Made by a program: the position numbers and the translations under genes. Shown in pieces: positions 31,053 to 40,675 of a stretch of DNA of 64,000 nucleotides; positions within the stretch are counted from its first letter, which is position 1, and the number at the start of each line of letters is the position of its first letter. Below the pieces are notes generated by a model. That model saw nothing but the letters and a program-made list of their open reading frames with translations, was not told the origin of the DNA and did no database searches. Origin of the DNA: Hyphomicrobiales bacterium (GTDB taxonomy: Bacteria; Pseudomonadota; Alphaproteobacteria; Rhizobiales; Beijerinckiaceae); NCBI GenBank assembly GCA_027489955.1, contig JAIXYZ010000009.1:1-64000 (forward strand), written 5' to 3'.

Positions 31053-33008
31053 CTACCGCCGCAGGTCCGGCGCCTTCGCCTCGTCCAGCAGCGCCGCCAG
31101 CGCGTCGTCGAGCGTCATCGACGTCTGGTCCTGGCTGCCCAGGCGCCGGATGGAGACGAGGCGCTCGGCGGCCTCCTTGCGGCCGACGACGAGAAGCACG
31201 GGGGTTTTCGTGAGTGAGTGCTCACGCACCTTGTAGTTGATCTTCTCGTTCCGCAGGTCCGCCTCGACCCGCAGGCCCGCCTTGCGCAGGATGGAGGTGA
31301 CCTCCATCGCGTAGGGATCGGCCTCGCCGGTGATCGTGCAGACCATGGCCTGCACCGGCGCGAGCCAGAGCGGGAAATGCCCGGCGAAGTGCTCGATCAG
31401 GATGCCGGTGAAGCGCTCCATCGACCCGCAGATCGCCCGGTGGATCATCACCGGCGGCTTCTTCTGGCCGTCCGCGTCGATGTAGAACGCACCGAAGCGC
31501 TCCGGCAGGTTGAAGTCCACCTGCGTCGTGCCGCACTGCCAGTCGCGGCCGATGGCGTCGCGCAGCACGTACTCGAACTTGGGACCGTAGAACGCGCCTT
31601 CGCCGGGATTGATCGCCGTCTTGATCCGCCCGTTCGACTGCGCCTCGATCTGCTGCAGCACGCGGGACATAACCGCCTCGGCCTGGTCCCACATGGCATC
31701 GGTGCCGACGCGCTTTTCAGGCCGGGTCGACAGCTTCACCACGATGTCGCCGAAGCCGAAATCCGAGTAGGTCGAGAGGATCAGCTCGTTGATCTTCAGG
31801 CATTCCTCCGCCATCTGCTCCTCGGTGCAGAAGACGTGGGCGTCGTCCTGGGTAAAGCCGCGCACGCGCATCAGCCCGTGCAGCGCGCCGGACGGCTCGT
31901 AGCGGTGCACGACGCCGAATTCCGCGAGGCGCAGGGGCAGGTCCCGGTACGACTTCAGCCCGTGCTTGAAGATCTGCACGTGGCCGGGGCAGTTCATCGG
32001 CTTCACCGCGAACCAGCGCTTGTCTTCGGCGTCCTCGCCGGCGGACTGGGCCGCGAACATGTTCTCCCGGTACCAGCCCCAGTGGCCGGAGGTCTCCCAC
32101 AGCGACTTGTCGAGAAGCTGCGGTGCGTTCACCTCTTGATAGTCCTCCCGCAGCCGCCGGCGCATATAGGCGATCAGCTCCTGGAAGATGGTCCAGCCCT
32201 TCGGGTGCCAGAAGACGGTGCCCGGCCCCTCCTCCTGAAAATGGAACAGGTCCATCTCCCGGCCGAGCCGCCGGTGGTCGCGCTTCTCCGCCTCCTCCAG
32301 CTGGTGGAGATAGGCGTCGAGCTCCTCCTGCCTGGCGAAGGCGGTCGCGTAGATGCGCGTCAGCATCGGGCGGTTGCTGTCGCCGCGCCAATAGGCGCCC
32401 GCCACCTTCATCAGCTTGAAGGCCGACCCGACCTTGCCGACGCTCGTCATGTGCGGCCCGCGGCAGAGATCAAGCCACTCGCCCTGGCGGTAGATCTTAA
32501 GGCTCTCGCCGGGGGGGATCGCGTCGACGAGCTCGACCTTGAAGGCCTCGCCCCGCGTCTCGAAGAAGGACTTGGCCTCGTCGCGCGTCCATTCCTCCTT
32601 GGTGAAGGCAGCGTCGCGGGCGATGATCTCCCGCATCTTCTTCTCGATGGCGGGGAAGTCCTCGGGCGTGAACGGCTCCTCGCGGTAGAAGTCGTAGTAG
32701 AAGCCGTTCTCGATCACCGGACCGATCGTCACCTGCGTTCCCGGCCAGAGCGTCTGCACCGCCTCGGCGAGCACATGGGCGCAGTCGTGGCGGATGAGTT
32801 CCAGCGCGCGCGGATCCTCGCGGGACACGAATTCGATTTTCGCGTCGCGGGCGATCGGATCGGCGAGGTCCGCCAGCCGCCCGTCCAGCGCCATCGCCAC
32901 CGTGCGCTTGGCGAGCGAAGGCGAGATGCCCTTGGCGATGTCCAGGCCGGTGATGCCGGGCTCGAACTGGCGCTGGGCGCCATCGGGGAATGTCAGGGTG
33001 ATCGTCAT
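31053..33008 (-). CDS. thrS: threonine--tRNA ligase
   Basis: The 651-residue class II synthetase has the TGS domain (residues 1-60, [23 protein letters not shown]), the editing-domain core with [11 protein letters not shown] and [14 protein letters not shown] (segments), and the catalytic core with [54 protein letters not shown], and the C-terminal anticodon-binding domain ([16 protein letters not shown]). Zinc-binding Cys and His of MNCPGH and [12 protein letters not shown] are kept. It charges tRNA-Thr in translation. The ATG at 33008 fits the TGS start. Confidence 0.97.
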   Translation of the reverse strand: MTITLTFPDGAQRQFEPGITGLDIAKGISPSLAKRTVAMALDGRLADLADPIARDAKIEFVSREDPRALELIRHDCAHVLAEAVQTLWPGTQVTIGPVIENGFYYDFYREEPFTPEDFPAIEKKMREIIARDAAFTKEEWTRDEAKSFFETRGEAFKVELVDAIPPGESLKIYRQGEWLDLCRGPHMTSVGKVGSAFKLMKVAGAYWRGDSNRPMLTRIYATAFARQEELDAYLHQLEEAEKRDHRRLGREMDLFHFQEEGPGTVFWHPKGWTIFQELIAYMRRRLREDYQEVNAPQLLDKSLWETSGHWGWYRENMFAAQSAGEDAEDKRWFAVKPMNCPGHVQIFKHGLKSYRDLPLRLAEFGVVHRYEPSGALHGLMRVRGFTQDDAHVFCTEEQMAEECLKINELILSTYSDFGFGDIVVKLSTRPEKRVGTDAMWDQAEAVMSRVLQQIEAQSNGRIKTAINPGEGAFYGPKFEYVLRDAIGRDWQCGTTQVDFNLPERFGAFYIDADGQKKPPVMIHRAICGSMERFTGILIEHFAGHFPLWLAPVQAMVCTITGEADPYAMEVTSILRKAGLRVEADLRNEKINYKVREHSLTKTPVLLVVGRKEAAERLVSIRRLGSQDQTSMTLDDALAALLDEAKAPDLRR

Positions 33009-33273
33009 CTTGCATGCCTCCCGCCCACTCCTGCACACCCTGCAGGTAGGCTTGTCCGGACGATGATGCGCGGGCCGGCCGTCCGGAAGCGGCACGGGCG
33101 CGAGGTCTGGCGTGGCGGCTTAACGCAGGCGCGGGGCGCGGGCAACGTTTGATCGGACGGGTCGTTCGCACTAGAAGGAGGCGGAGCCGGTTTCCGCGTG
33201 GGGGCGACGGGACGGCGCGGCGCGCGGCTGGAATGCCAGCGCATCCAAGGGGTGAGGGAGTTTTCGCGTCGTG

Positions 33274-34086
33274 ATGAGAATCGGTCTGGTCTGCGCAGCG
33301 TCCATGGCGGCCTCGACGGTCGCCCTTGCCGCCGAGCCCTACGTTCCGCCGTCCGCCGCACCGCCCTCGGGCTGGGTCATGACCATCAAGGGCAACGTCG
33401 TCGCCGCGCCCCGCTACCCGGGGTCCGACGAGCTCGGCTTCATGGGCTACCCTTCCGTCAGCTTCAGCCGCGCGGGCGCGCCGCAGACCTTTTCCACCCC
33501 GGACGACGGCCTCGCCATCGGCTTCGCGGTGACGCCGGGCGTGCGCGTCGGACCTGTCTTCCGCTTCCAGGGCGGCCGCTACGACGGCGACAACCGCGAG
33601 CTTCGCGGCATCCGCGACGTGGACTGGGCCATCGAGCCGGGCCTGTTCGCGGAGGTCTGGCCCATCGCCGACGTGCTGCGCACGAGGGTGGAGATCCGCC
33701 GCGGCGTCGGCGGCCATGACGGGTTCGTCGGCACGCTCGGCGCCGACCTCGTCGACCGCTTCGGCGCGTGGACCGTGTCCGCGGGTCCGCGGGTCCATAT
33801 GGCCGACGGCGAGTACATGGACACCTATTTCGGCGTGTCGGCGCAGGACGCGGCGCTCAACGCCCGCGTCGCGCCCTACAAGGCCGATGGCGGCCTGCGC
33901 TCCCTGGGCGTTGCCGCCTCCGCCACCTACCAGTTCAATCCGGCCTGGGCGACGACCGTCTATGCCGGCTACGACCGCCTGACGCAGGACGCCGCCCGCA
34001 GCCCGATCACCCGGGCCTTCGGATCGCCGGACCAGTTCAAGTTCGGCGCGTCCATGAGCTACAGCTTCTCGCTGCCGAACTTCTGA
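33274..34086 (+). CDS. MipA/OmpV family outer membrane protein
   Basis: The 270-residue protein (ATG at 33274; a GTG codon directly before it is also possible) has a signal peptide MRIGLVCAASMAASTVALA and a beta-barrel of alternating hydrophobic residues with VVAAPRYPGSDELGFMGYP, VGPVFRFQGGRYD, GLFAEVWPIADVLRTRVEIRRG, and a C-terminal phenylalanine (SFSLPNF), typical of Omp insertion. MipA/OmpV proteins organise murein-synthesis complexes or act as adhesins. It lies directly upstream of the ClpP-like secreted protein. Confidence 0.9.
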   Translation: MRIGLVCAASMAASTVALAAEPYVPPSAAPPSGWVMTIKGNVVAAPRYPGSDELGFMGYPSVSFSRAGAPQTFSTPDDGLAIGFAVTPGVRVGPVFRFQGGRYDGDNRELRGIRDVDWAIEPGLFAEVWPIADVLRTRVEIRRGVGGHDGFVGTLGADLVDRFGAWTVSAGPRVHMADGEYMDTYFGVSAQDAALNARVAPYKADGGLRSLGVAASATYQFNPAWATTVYAGYDRLTQDAARSPITRAFGSPDQFKFGASMSYSFSLPNF

Positions 34087-34146
34087 TCCGGCTTGACGCT
34101 CGCTGCGGCCGCGCGACAATCGGGCATCGGCGGTTCGGGGAGCGCG

Positions 34147-35343
34147 ATGCTGAGACTGTGCATGACGGCGTTGGCCGCCTGCGCCCTGTTCACGGGCGCG
34201 GCCCTGGCCGATGCCGGCGACCGCGCCAGCCAGCGCAAGCTCTTCAAGGCCATGACCTTCATGCTCGCCACGAACGATCGCGGCGATGATCGGTTCGGCC
34301 GCTGGATCGTGGCCGCGGGCGAAATCCAGCGCGACACCGACAAGGTCTTCGCCGCCTTCGTGAAGAAGCACAACGTGGAGGACTGGCCCGTCGTGCTCGA
34401 TTCCAACGGCGGCAACCTCGGCGCCAGCCTGCGGCTCGGCCGCCATTTTCGCCGCCACAACCTGACTGTCCTCGTCGGCCAGACGGTCCGCGACGGCGAG
34501 GGGCGGCCCCGCATCACCGCCAACGGCGCGCTGTGCGCCTCGGGCTGCGTCTACGCGCTGATGGGCGGCGCGCGGCGGATCGTGGTCGGCGACGACTACA
34601 TCAAGGTCCACCAGTTCGGTCCCGACGGGAAGACGCGGACCGGCCAGAAGGCCAAGCCAAACCGCGACGAGGGCTCGGAAGCCCAGGCCATCACCGCCTC
34701 CATCGCCGTCTACATGCAGGAGATGGGCATCGACATGCGCCTGCTGGAATGGACGATGAGCGCGCCGTTCCGGGGCGAACTGCGCACGCTGACCCGCGCC
34801 GAGATCACCGGCTCGCGCCTCGCCTCCCTGTCCGGCCTGCGCGATCCGGACGACTACAAGGTCGACTGGGCGCGCTATACCGGCCCCGATGCCCCGGAAA
34901 TGACGAAGATGCAGGTCGTCGAGGCCGGCCCCCGCCGCCGCATCGACGAGGACCTCACCCTCACCTGCAGCGATTATCGCGGCTTCATGGCGGTGCGCTA
35001 CCGGCAGACGCTGGTCCGGCGCGCGGCCGGCGAACCCGTCGCCCGCTTCGTGCGCGTGCGGCTGTCGACGCCCGACGAGGACTACATCTTCCGCCACCGC
35101 AACGAGCCGTTCTCGATCACGCGCCCGGGCAACGACGCCTGGATCCGGCGGCAGGTTCCCGTTTCACTCCTGGAGAGCGCCGCGCGCACGGGGCGCCTGG
35201 ACGTGCAGGTCGAGACCGGAGACGGGTTCGGTCCGCCCCGCTCGCTCTACGACCGCGCCTTCGCGGACCAGTTCACGGAGATGGCGAAGAGCTGCAGCGC
35301 CCGCTCGAAGAACCTGACGATCGGCTATCATCCGCTGCATTAG
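34147..35343 (+). CDS. periplasmic ClpP-like/crotonase-fold protein
   Basis: The 398-residue protein has a signal peptide (MLRLCMTALAACALFTGAALA) and an N-terminal ClpP/crotonase-like segment: PVVLDSNGGNLGASLRLGRHFRRHNLTVLVG and CASGCVYALMGGARRIVVGDDYIKVHQF (segments), with the Ser of CASGC in the nucleophile position and a His in VHQF. The C-terminal half (residues about 210-398) is unknown to me. The pattern is seen in other alphaproteobacterial secreted proteins. It overlaps the yidD gene by 71 bases tail to tail, so one reading frame may end earlier than annotated. Confidence 0.72.
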   Translation: MLRLCMTALAACALFTGAALADAGDRASQRKLFKAMTFMLATNDRGDDRFGRWIVAAGEIQRDTDKVFAAFVKKHNVEDWPVVLDSNGGNLGASLRLGRHFRRHNLTVLVGQTVRDGEGRPRITANGALCASGCVYALMGGARRIVVGDDYIKVHQFGPDGKTRTGQKAKPNRDEGSEAQAITASIAVYMQEMGIDMRLLEWTMSAPFRGELRTLTRAEITGSRLASLSGLRDPDDYKVDWARYTGPDAPEMTKMQVVEAGPRRRIDEDLTLTCSDYRGFMAVRYRQTLVRRAAGEPVARFVRVRLSTPDEDYIFRHRNEPFSITRPGNDAWIRRQVPVSLLESAARTGRLDVQVETGDGFGPPRSLYDRAFADQFTEMAKSCSARSKNLTIGYHPLH

Positions 35344-35650
35344 GGGGAACAGGCCGCGTCTCGCGCCACGACCCGTAGCGCCAGGGCGCAAACCAGCGGG
35401 CGTCCGCCGGCACCGCCTCGCAGACGAAATCCAGCCCTTCCGTCCCGCCTGGCCGGCACCGGCAGATGCGCGCCGCCCCCATCCATCCGCCAGCCCACAG
35501 CCCGTGGCGCTGGATCGCCTCGTCGGTATAGGCCGAGCAGGACGGCATGTGGCGGCATGTGCGGCCGATCAGCATCGACAGGCTGAGCTGGTAGCCGCGG
35601 ATGGCATAATGCGCCGCTGCCCGCGGAATCCGCGCCACGCGGCCCATCAT
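35273..35650 (-). CDS. yidD: membrane protein insertion efficiency factor YidD
   Basis: The 125-residue protein contains the YidD core: YAIRGYQLSLSMLIGRTCRHMPSCSAYTDEAIQRHGLWAGGWMGAARICRCRP (in segments), with the Cys and the CRHMPSCSxYT motif. It helps YidC insert membrane proteins. The tail after PWRYGSW is low-complexity and overlaps the convergent ClpP-like gene. Adjacent ATG codons at 35650 and 35647 are possible starts. Confidence 0.93.
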   Translation of the reverse strand: MMGRVARIPRAAAHYAIRGYQLSLSMLIGRTCRHMPSCSAYTDEAIQRHGLWAGGWMGAARICRCRPGGTEGLDFVCEAVPADARWFAPWRYGSWRETRPVPPNAADDSRSSGSSSGRCSSSPSP

Positions 35651-35713
35651 GGCGCAGGCCTCGACTTGGCGCGCCTGCGCCGCCAGCATGGCGCGCCTGA
35701 CAGGGAGCCGGCC

Positions 35714-36094
35714 ATGCCGATTCTGACGCTCGCCGGCCTCATCGCGGCCTTCGTGGCCGTCGCCCATTCGGTCCTGGGCGAGATCGTGATCTTCAGCCGC
35801 CTGCGGGACGGCGGGATCGTCCCGGCGCGACCCGCCCCGCCCCTGAGCGCGCGCAATGTCGCGATCCTGTGGGCGACATGGCACATCACCTCCGTCTTTG
35901 GGCTCGGCCTTGCGGCGATCCTCGTCCTTGCCGGAGGGGCGGCGATGCCGCTGGCGACGATCGCCTGGGTCGTCGCCGCCACGATGATCGCCGGCGGCGC
36001 GCTCGTCCTGGTCGCCACGCGCGGCCGGCATCCCGGCTGGGCGGGCCTGTGGGCCGTCGCGGCCTGCTGCGGCCTGTGGCTGCTGGCGGCCTGA
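35714..36094 (+). CDS. small membrane protein of unknown function
   Basis: A 126-residue protein with four predicted transmembrane helices (ILTLAGLIAAFVAVAHSVLGEIVIF, NVAILWATWHITSVFGLGLAAILVLAGG, ATIAWVVAATMIAGGALVL, AGLWAVAACCGLWLLAA, read separately). The His and Glu residues in HSVLGE and WHITSV are notable. It diverges from yidD by 64 bases. I cannot assign a family. Confidence 0.7.
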   Translation: MPILTLAGLIAAFVAVAHSVLGEIVIFSRLRDGGIVPARPAPPLSARNVAILWATWHITSVFGLGLAAILVLAGGAAMPLATIAWVVAATMIAGGALVLVATRGRHPGWAGLWAVAACCGLWLLAA

Positions 36095-36104
36095 GGGCGG
36101 CCGC

Positions 36105-36554
36105 TCACGCCGCGCCCGGCGCCGCGACGGCGGCCCGCGCCCTGGCCACCGCATCGACCACCGCATCGAACGTCAGAAGCGTGGAGGCGTGCCGGGCCTT
36201 GAAGTCCCGCACGGGCGACAGGATCTCCAGATCGGCCCACCGGCCCCCCGGGGGCGGCCCGTTTTCCTTGAGCATGCGGATCATGGCCTCCCGGACGTCC
36301 CGCAACTCCGCTTCGGTCGAACCGATCACGTGACGGGCCATGATCGAGGACGAGGCCTGGCCGAGCGCGCAGGCCTTCACGTCATGGGCAAAATCGCTGA
36401 CGCGGTCCCCGTCCATCTTCACGTCCACCGTCACCGTCGATCCGCACAGTCGCGAATGCGCGCTCGCCGTTCCGTCGGGATGGTCGAGCCGGCCGATCCG
36501 GGGAATGTCGCCGGCGAGTTCCAGGATCCGGCGGTTGTAGATCTCGTTGAGCAT
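36105..36554 (-). CDS. NifU-like iron-sulfur scaffold (IscU/SufU type)
   Basis: The 149-residue protein starts MLNEIYNRRILELAGDIPRIGRL and carries the scaffold Cys residues in LCGSTVTVD and DVKACALGQASSSIMARH. A third Cys is not obvious in the C-terminal part, so the complement is incomplete compared with NifU. It should provide Fe-S clusters or be a related non-scaffold protein; no suf genes are nearby. It diverges from hisI. Confidence in the family is good and in cluster assembly moderate. Confidence 0.85.
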   Translation of the reverse strand: MLNEIYNRRILELAGDIPRIGRLDHPDGTASAHSRLCGSTVTVDVKMDGDRVSDFAHDVKACALGQASSSIMARHVIGSTEAELRDVREAMIRMLKENGPPPGGRWADLEILSPVRDFKARHASTLLTFDAVVDAVARARAAVAAPGAA

Positions 36555-36672
36555 CGCCCGCTCCGTGAGCCGTGGGGAGATATAGGGCCTCGCCCCCGCC
36601 GCCGGAAGCTGCGCGCTTGACGCGGGCCCGTTTCCGGCCAAGCTGCCCCGCCCTACGCCCGGAACGCCCATC

Positions 36673-37095
36673 ATGTGCGACGCTTGCCTGCCCCCTGCCC
36701 CGCCCGACCGCCGGACGGTCGAGGAGGGAACCGACCTTCTCCCGGCCTTCGATTCCGCCGGGCTCGTCACCTGCGTCACCCAGCATGCCGATACCGGCGA
36801 GGTGCTCATGGTGGCGCACATGAACGGGGAAGCGCTGGCCAGGACCATCGAGACCGGCGAAGCCTGGTACTGGTCGCGCTCTCGGCGCACGCTCTGGCAC
36901 AAGGGCGACACGTCCGGCCAGATCCAGTCCGTGGTTGAGATGCGCGTCGACTGCGACCAGGACGCAATCGTCCTGAAGGTGCGCGTCGGCGGCGATGGCG
37001 GATGCTGCCACACGGGCCGCCGATCGTGCTTCTACCGCACGGTTCCGGTCGGGGTGCCGGTGGAGAAAGCAATCCTCAAGCATACGGAAGGATAA
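36673..37095 (+). CDS. hisI: phosphoribosyl-AMP cyclohydrolase
   Basis: The 140-residue enzyme carries out the third step of histidine synthesis. It has the HisI signatures [55 protein letters not shown] and the C-terminal zinc-binding [14 protein letters not shown] (segments). It is a single-domain enzyme with no HisE fusion, as is usual in alphaproteobacteria. The ATG at 36673 lies at a normal distance before the first motif. Confidence 0.95.
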   Translation: MCDACLPPAPPDRRTVEEGTDLLPAFDSAGLVTCVTQHADTGEVLMVAHMNGEALARTIETGEAWYWSRSRRTLWHKGDTSGQIQSVVEMRVDCDQDAIVLKVRVGGDGGCCHTGRRSCFYRTVPVGVPVEKAILKHTEG

Positions 37096-37187
37096 GGGAA
37101 CCTGCCGTCTGGCTTAGGCATTGTCGTTCATGAGGCCGTAACGGTTTGCGCGCACGATCCTGCGGACCTCGAGAAGGAGGTTGCGGG

Positions 37188-38198
37188 ATGTTGTGGGACG
37201 AAGTCACGCGCCGGGCATTCGGCCTCGGCGGCGGCGGAGCGGGAGGCGAAGGCCCCCTGGGACCGGAAATCGTCGATACCCCTCCCGCCACCCAGCGGGG
37301 CCGGCGCAAGTTCGGCGTCGCGCTCGGCGGCGGCGCAGCCCGCGGATGGGCCCATATCGGCGTGATGCAGATGCTGACGGAAGCGGGCTTCGTGCCCGAC
37401 GTCATCGCCGGAACCTCCATCGGCGCCCTGGTCGGCGGCTGCCAGTCCGCCGGCAAGCTCGCCGAGCTGGAGGCCTTCGCCCGCTCACTCACCAAGCGCC
37501 GCGTCCTGGGTCTGCTCGACGTGCATCTCGGCGGCTCCGGCCTCATCGGCGGCGAGCGCCTGCGCCGGCTCCTGGACGGCCATATGGCGGAACTCTCCAT
37601 CGAGGACCTGCCGAACCGCTTCGCCGCCATCGCCACCGAATTCGCCACCGGCCACGAGATCTGGCTCACCAAGGGCAACCTGATCGATGCCATGCGCGCG
37701 TCCTACGCGCTGCCCGGCGTGTTCGATCCCGTCCGCATCGGCGGCCGCTGGCTCATGGACGGCGCGCTGGTGAACCCGATCCCGGTCACGGCCGCCCGCG
37801 CGCTCGGGGCCGAGATCGTGCTGTGCGTGAACCTCAACGGCGACATCAAGAGCCGGGGCACCACGATCCAGGCCTATGTGCCCCACGAGGACGCGGTGGA
37901 GGCCGCCGGCCAGGCGGCGGTCGCCGGCCTCGGCGGTCCCGCCCAGCGCCTGCGCAGCTTCGTCGGCCGGGTCGGCGGCGCGCCGGGCCTGGCCGCGGTC
38001 ATGGTCGATGCCTTCAACATCACCCAGGATCGCATCTCGCGCTCGCGCCTCGCCGGCGATCCGCCGGACGCGATGGTGTGCCCCAAGCTCGCCCAGATCG
38101 GCCTGTTCGAGTTCCACCGCGCCGACGAGGCCATCCGCCTCGGCCGCGAGGCGGCCGAGCGCGTCCTGCAGGATGTCGAGGCGTTGCTGACGGCCTGA
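37188..38198 (+). CDS. patatin-like phospholipase (RssA type)
   Basis: The 336-residue protein has the RssA pattern: FGVALGGGAARGWAHIGVMQML, nucleophile elbow GTSIG (VIAGTSIGALVGG), a flap segment and the catalytic Asp in MDGALVNPIP (DGA). The Ser-Asp dyad is intact, so acyl hydrolase activity is expected, probably on phospholipids in the cytoplasm or at the inner membrane. A good ribosome site GAAGGAGG precedes the ATG. A CBS gene converges on it. Confidence 0.9.
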   Translation: MLWDEVTRRAFGLGGGGAGGEGPLGPEIVDTPPATQRGRRKFGVALGGGAARGWAHIGVMQMLTEAGFVPDVIAGTSIGALVGGCQSAGKLAELEAFARSLTKRRVLGLLDVHLGGSGLIGGERLRRLLDGHMAELSIEDLPNRFAAIATEFATGHEIWLTKGNLIDAMRASYALPGVFDPVRIGGRWLMDGALVNPIPVTAARALGAEIVLCVNLNGDIKSRGTTIQAYVPHEDAVEAAGQAAVAGLGGPAQRLRSFVGRVGGAPGLAAVMVDAFNITQDRISRSRLAGDPPDAMVCPKLAQIGLFEFHRADEAIRLGREAAERVLQDVEALLTA

Positions 38199-38203
38199 AG
38201 CGG

Positions 38204-38635
38204 TCAGGCCGTCGCGATGTAGTTCTTGAGCGCCTGGTGCTCCGCCTCGATCTCGGCGAGGCGCCACTTCACCACGTCCCCGATCGACACGACGCCAACG
38301 AGCTGGCCGCCCTCGACGACCGGCAGGTGGCGGAACTTGCCGTCGCTCATCGTCTGCATGACGTCGTTGATCGACGCGCTCTCGGCGCAGGTCACGACCT
38401 TCACGGTCATGTAGCGCGACACGGCGTCGGACAGCACGTTGACGCCCCCCGACGCCACCGCGCGGACGATGTCACGCTCGGAGAGGATGCCTTTCACCAC
38501 CCGTGCCGGGTGGGCCACGATGATGGCGCCGATGCGCCGCTCGGCCAGAAGCCGCGCGGCCTCGCCGAGTGTCTGGTCGGGACCGATGGTCACGACCTCC
38601 CGGCCCTTCTGCGTCAGGATATTGCGGACGTTCAT
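38204..38635 (-). CDS. CBS-domain pair protein
   Basis: The 143-residue protein consists of two CBS motifs (about residues 8-60 and 75-128) with LGEAARLLAERRIGAIIV and INDVMQTMSDGKFRHLPVVEGGQLVGVVSIGDVVK. CBS pairs bind adenosyl nucleotides and sense the energy state; single-pair proteins often regulate other enzymes. It is read from the same strand as the rhomboid gene 113 bases upstream. Confidence 0.9.
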   Translation of the reverse strand: MNVRNILTQKGREVVTIGPDQTLGEAARLLAERRIGAIIVAHPARVVKGILSERDIVRAVASGGVNVLSDAVSRYMTVKVVTCAESASINDVMQTMSDGKFRHLPVVEGGQLVGVVSIGDVVKWRLAEIEAEHQALKNYIATA

Positions 38636-38748
38636 AGGCTCTTCCCTCCTCGACGATCCCTCCCCGCGCGGCCCGCTGCCCGGGCTTCTCGCGATGTGTG
38701 ACGAAAGTTGAACCCACGGGGCCGCAGAAGGCAAGCCGCGGCGCAAGC

Positions 38749-39543
38749 TCAGTCGTGGACCCGGGGTCTCCGGTCGATCCAGGGCATCAGCAAGAAGCCG
38801 GCGACGAAGCCGCCGATATGCGCCTCCCAGGCGATCCCGCCCGGCGCGATGCCCAGCGGCTCGGCAAAGACGCCGAAGACGAGGTTCAGGGCGAACCACA
38901 CGCCGAAGAAGATCATCACGTTGCGGTCGCGCGCCACCTCCGCCAGCGAGCGCACGGGGCCGAACGCGGCCTGGATGGTGGACGGCCCCCGCGGGCCGTA
39001 GGCGAACCGCATCGCCGCGGCCATGGCGCCGGAGGCCGCCGCTGACGCGCCGATGACCGGTACAGCCGCCTCGGGATGGATGGCGAAATGCGTGAGCGCT
39101 CCGGCGATCGCCGTCAGCGCCAGGAAGACGAGGGTGCGGACCGCGCCGATGCGGCGGCCGAGCGGGGTGGCGAACGCCATGAGCCAGGCGCAGTTTAACA
39201 CCACATGCGCCCAGTTCCCGTGGAGGAAGGCATAGGTCAGCACCGTCCAGGGGCGTCCGGCCTGCTCCTCCACGAGGTACCGCAGCAGCGCGATCTGCCG
39301 GGCCGCCTCGGCCCCGCCGGCCTGCGCGATGCGGTCCGCCACGGCGGCAGCGTCGTCCGGCCAGAGCCAGAGGAAGGAGCGCAGCGGGATGAACGCATAG
39401 TCCAGGAGGATGCCGACATCGGCCTCCTCCGACAGCAGCGCCATCCGCAAGGCGTGGATCGCCACGAGCAGGGCGACGACGCCGACGACGACGCCGGGCG
39501 CGTTGAACATCCGCTCGCGCGGTCTTTCGGGGGGAAGCGTCAT
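38749..39543 (-). CDS. rhomboid family intramembrane serine protease
   Basis: The 264-residue protein has six or seven predicted membrane helices and the rhomboid catalytic parts: HGNWAHVVLNCAWLMAF (Asn), GASAAASGAMAAAMRFA (catalytic Ser of GASAA) and AHIGGFVAGFLL (catalytic His). It should cleave transmembrane substrates. The ATG at 39543 is preferred over an upstream extension that has no homology. A strong hairpin with T-run (39655-39685) lies in the region upstream of it on the same strand. Confidence 0.9.
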   Translation of the reverse strand: MTLPPERPRERMFNAPGVVVGVVALLVAIHALRMALLSEEADVGILLDYAFIPLRSFLWLWPDDAAAVADRIAQAGGAEAARQIALLRYLVEEQAGRPWTVLTYAFLHGNWAHVVLNCAWLMAFATPLGRRIGAVRTLVFLALTAIAGALTHFAIHPEAAVPVIGASAAASGAMAAAMRFAYGPRGPSTIQAAFGPVRSLAEVARDRNVMIFFGVWFALNLVFGVFAEPLGIAPGGIAWEAHIGGFVAGFLLMPWIDRRPRVHD

Positions 39544-39654
39544 GGCCAGAAGCTGGGCCGCCCCGGCGCTTTCGGCAAGCGCGCGGCGCGGGTTTTCCCG
39601 CCCCATGGGCGGCGCGGCGGCTCCGAACGGACGGCCATTCGCCGGCTGGCGCAT

Positions 39655-39685
39655 AAAAAAAGGGAGGGCATGAAGCCCTCCCTTT
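39655..39685 (-). terminator. intrinsic terminator upstream of the rhomboid gene
   Basis: Arms 39675-39685 and 39659-39669 (AAAGGGAGGGC/GCCCTCCCTTT) enclose a 5-base loop and are followed by U residues on the reverse strand. No protein gene lies upstream on that strand before 39992, so it ends a short RNA or is an attenuator in the leader of the rhomboid gene. The interval 39686-39914 has no gene. Confidence 0.8.
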
Positions 39686-39914
39686 GGAAAGTGGTGGCGT
39701 CCTGGCATGAGGGGCGGACCCGAGGGTCTGCCGGTATCCGCCGGCCGGGACGTGCCGCCGGAGCGGGCGGCACTCAATTCCGTGGTGAACAGACTGTTGC
39801 CGCCTGCCGGCCGCCTGCGCAATCGTTTCCCGATCTTAACCCTAATTCACGGCCGGGCGGGATAGCCGGCACGGATTTCGCGACCCCCGCTTGGCGCCGG
39901 ACGGGACAGGAGGG

Positions 39915-39930
39915 TTAATGTCCCGTTAAC
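39915..39930 (+). promoter_or_regulatory. perfect CtrA box upstream of the PAS gene
   Basis: TTAA-TGTCCCG-TTAAC, an exact match to the CtrA consensus TTAA-N7-TTAAC. It lies 62 bases upstream of the ATG at 39992. Confidence 0.72.
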
Positions 39931-39991
39931 GGCCAGACATGACCGAAAACGGGTCGCGGGCCCCTTCCCGCGTCCCTGGTGGGGGAATGAG

Positions 39992-40564
39992 ATGAGACAT
40001 CCGACGAGCCGGGTGCTGTTTGCCTACTGGGACGGATTGCGCGGTGCGCGCTCCGCTCCCGAGCGCGGCGAGATCGAGCCTGGAGCGATCCGGCACGTCC
40101 TGGCCGACACGTTCATCCTGGACCTGGACGAGCCCGGCGAGCCGATGCTGCGCCTGGCGGGCACGCGCCTGTGCGGCCTGTTCGGCCGCGAGCTGAAGGG
40201 CGAGGGCTTCGCCGATCTGTGGACCGGCGGGGGCCGGGACGAGATCGGCCGCCTGATCGCCGCCGTGCAGGACGACGCGGCCGGCATCGTCGGCGGCCTC
40301 GTGGGGCATACCGCGGACGGGGACCGCATCACGCTGGAGATCCTGCTCCTGCCGCTGCGCCACCACGGCCGCACCCATTCCCGCGTGCTGGGCGCCATCT
40401 CGCCCGGCGCCATCCCGGCCTGGATGGGCCTGAAGCCCGTCGTCTCGCTGGAGACGATCTCGCTGCGGATCATCTGGCCCGTCGGCGAGGTTGCGCCGGC
40501 CGCCCCTCCCCCCACCATCGAGCGCCGGGGCCGTCTGGTGGTCCATCAGGGCGGAAGAGCATGA
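39992..40564 (+). CDS. PAS domain protein (PAS_5 family)
   Basis: The 190-residue protein has the PAS_5 pattern of alphaproteobacteria: WDGLRGARSAPERGEIEPGAIRHVLADTFILD, LRLAGTRLCGLFGRELKGEGFADLW and ILLLPLRHHGRTHSRVLGAISP (segments). It is a lone sensor-like domain with no output region; function unknown, but it is often linked to motility and cell-cycle genes. A perfect CtrA box lies upstream and the next gene is a tandem PilZ protein. Confidence 0.86.
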   Translation: MRHPTSRVLFAYWDGLRGARSAPERGEIEPGAIRHVLADTFILDLDEPGEPMLRLAGTRLCGLFGRELKGEGFADLWTGGGRDEIGRLIAAVQDDAAGIVGGLVGHTADGDRITLEILLLPLRHHGRTHSRVLGAISPGAIPAWMGLKPVVSLETISLRIIWPVGEVAPAAPPPTIERRGRLVVHQGGRA

Positions 40565-40675
40565 TCCGTTCCGTTTGCGGGCGATTTGCCTCCGAACGGA
40601 AAACGATCGTTAACCCCGCCTTTCTATGATTCGACAGCGCCCGCATTGCGTGCGGACGATTGTGGAAGGGTGGGC

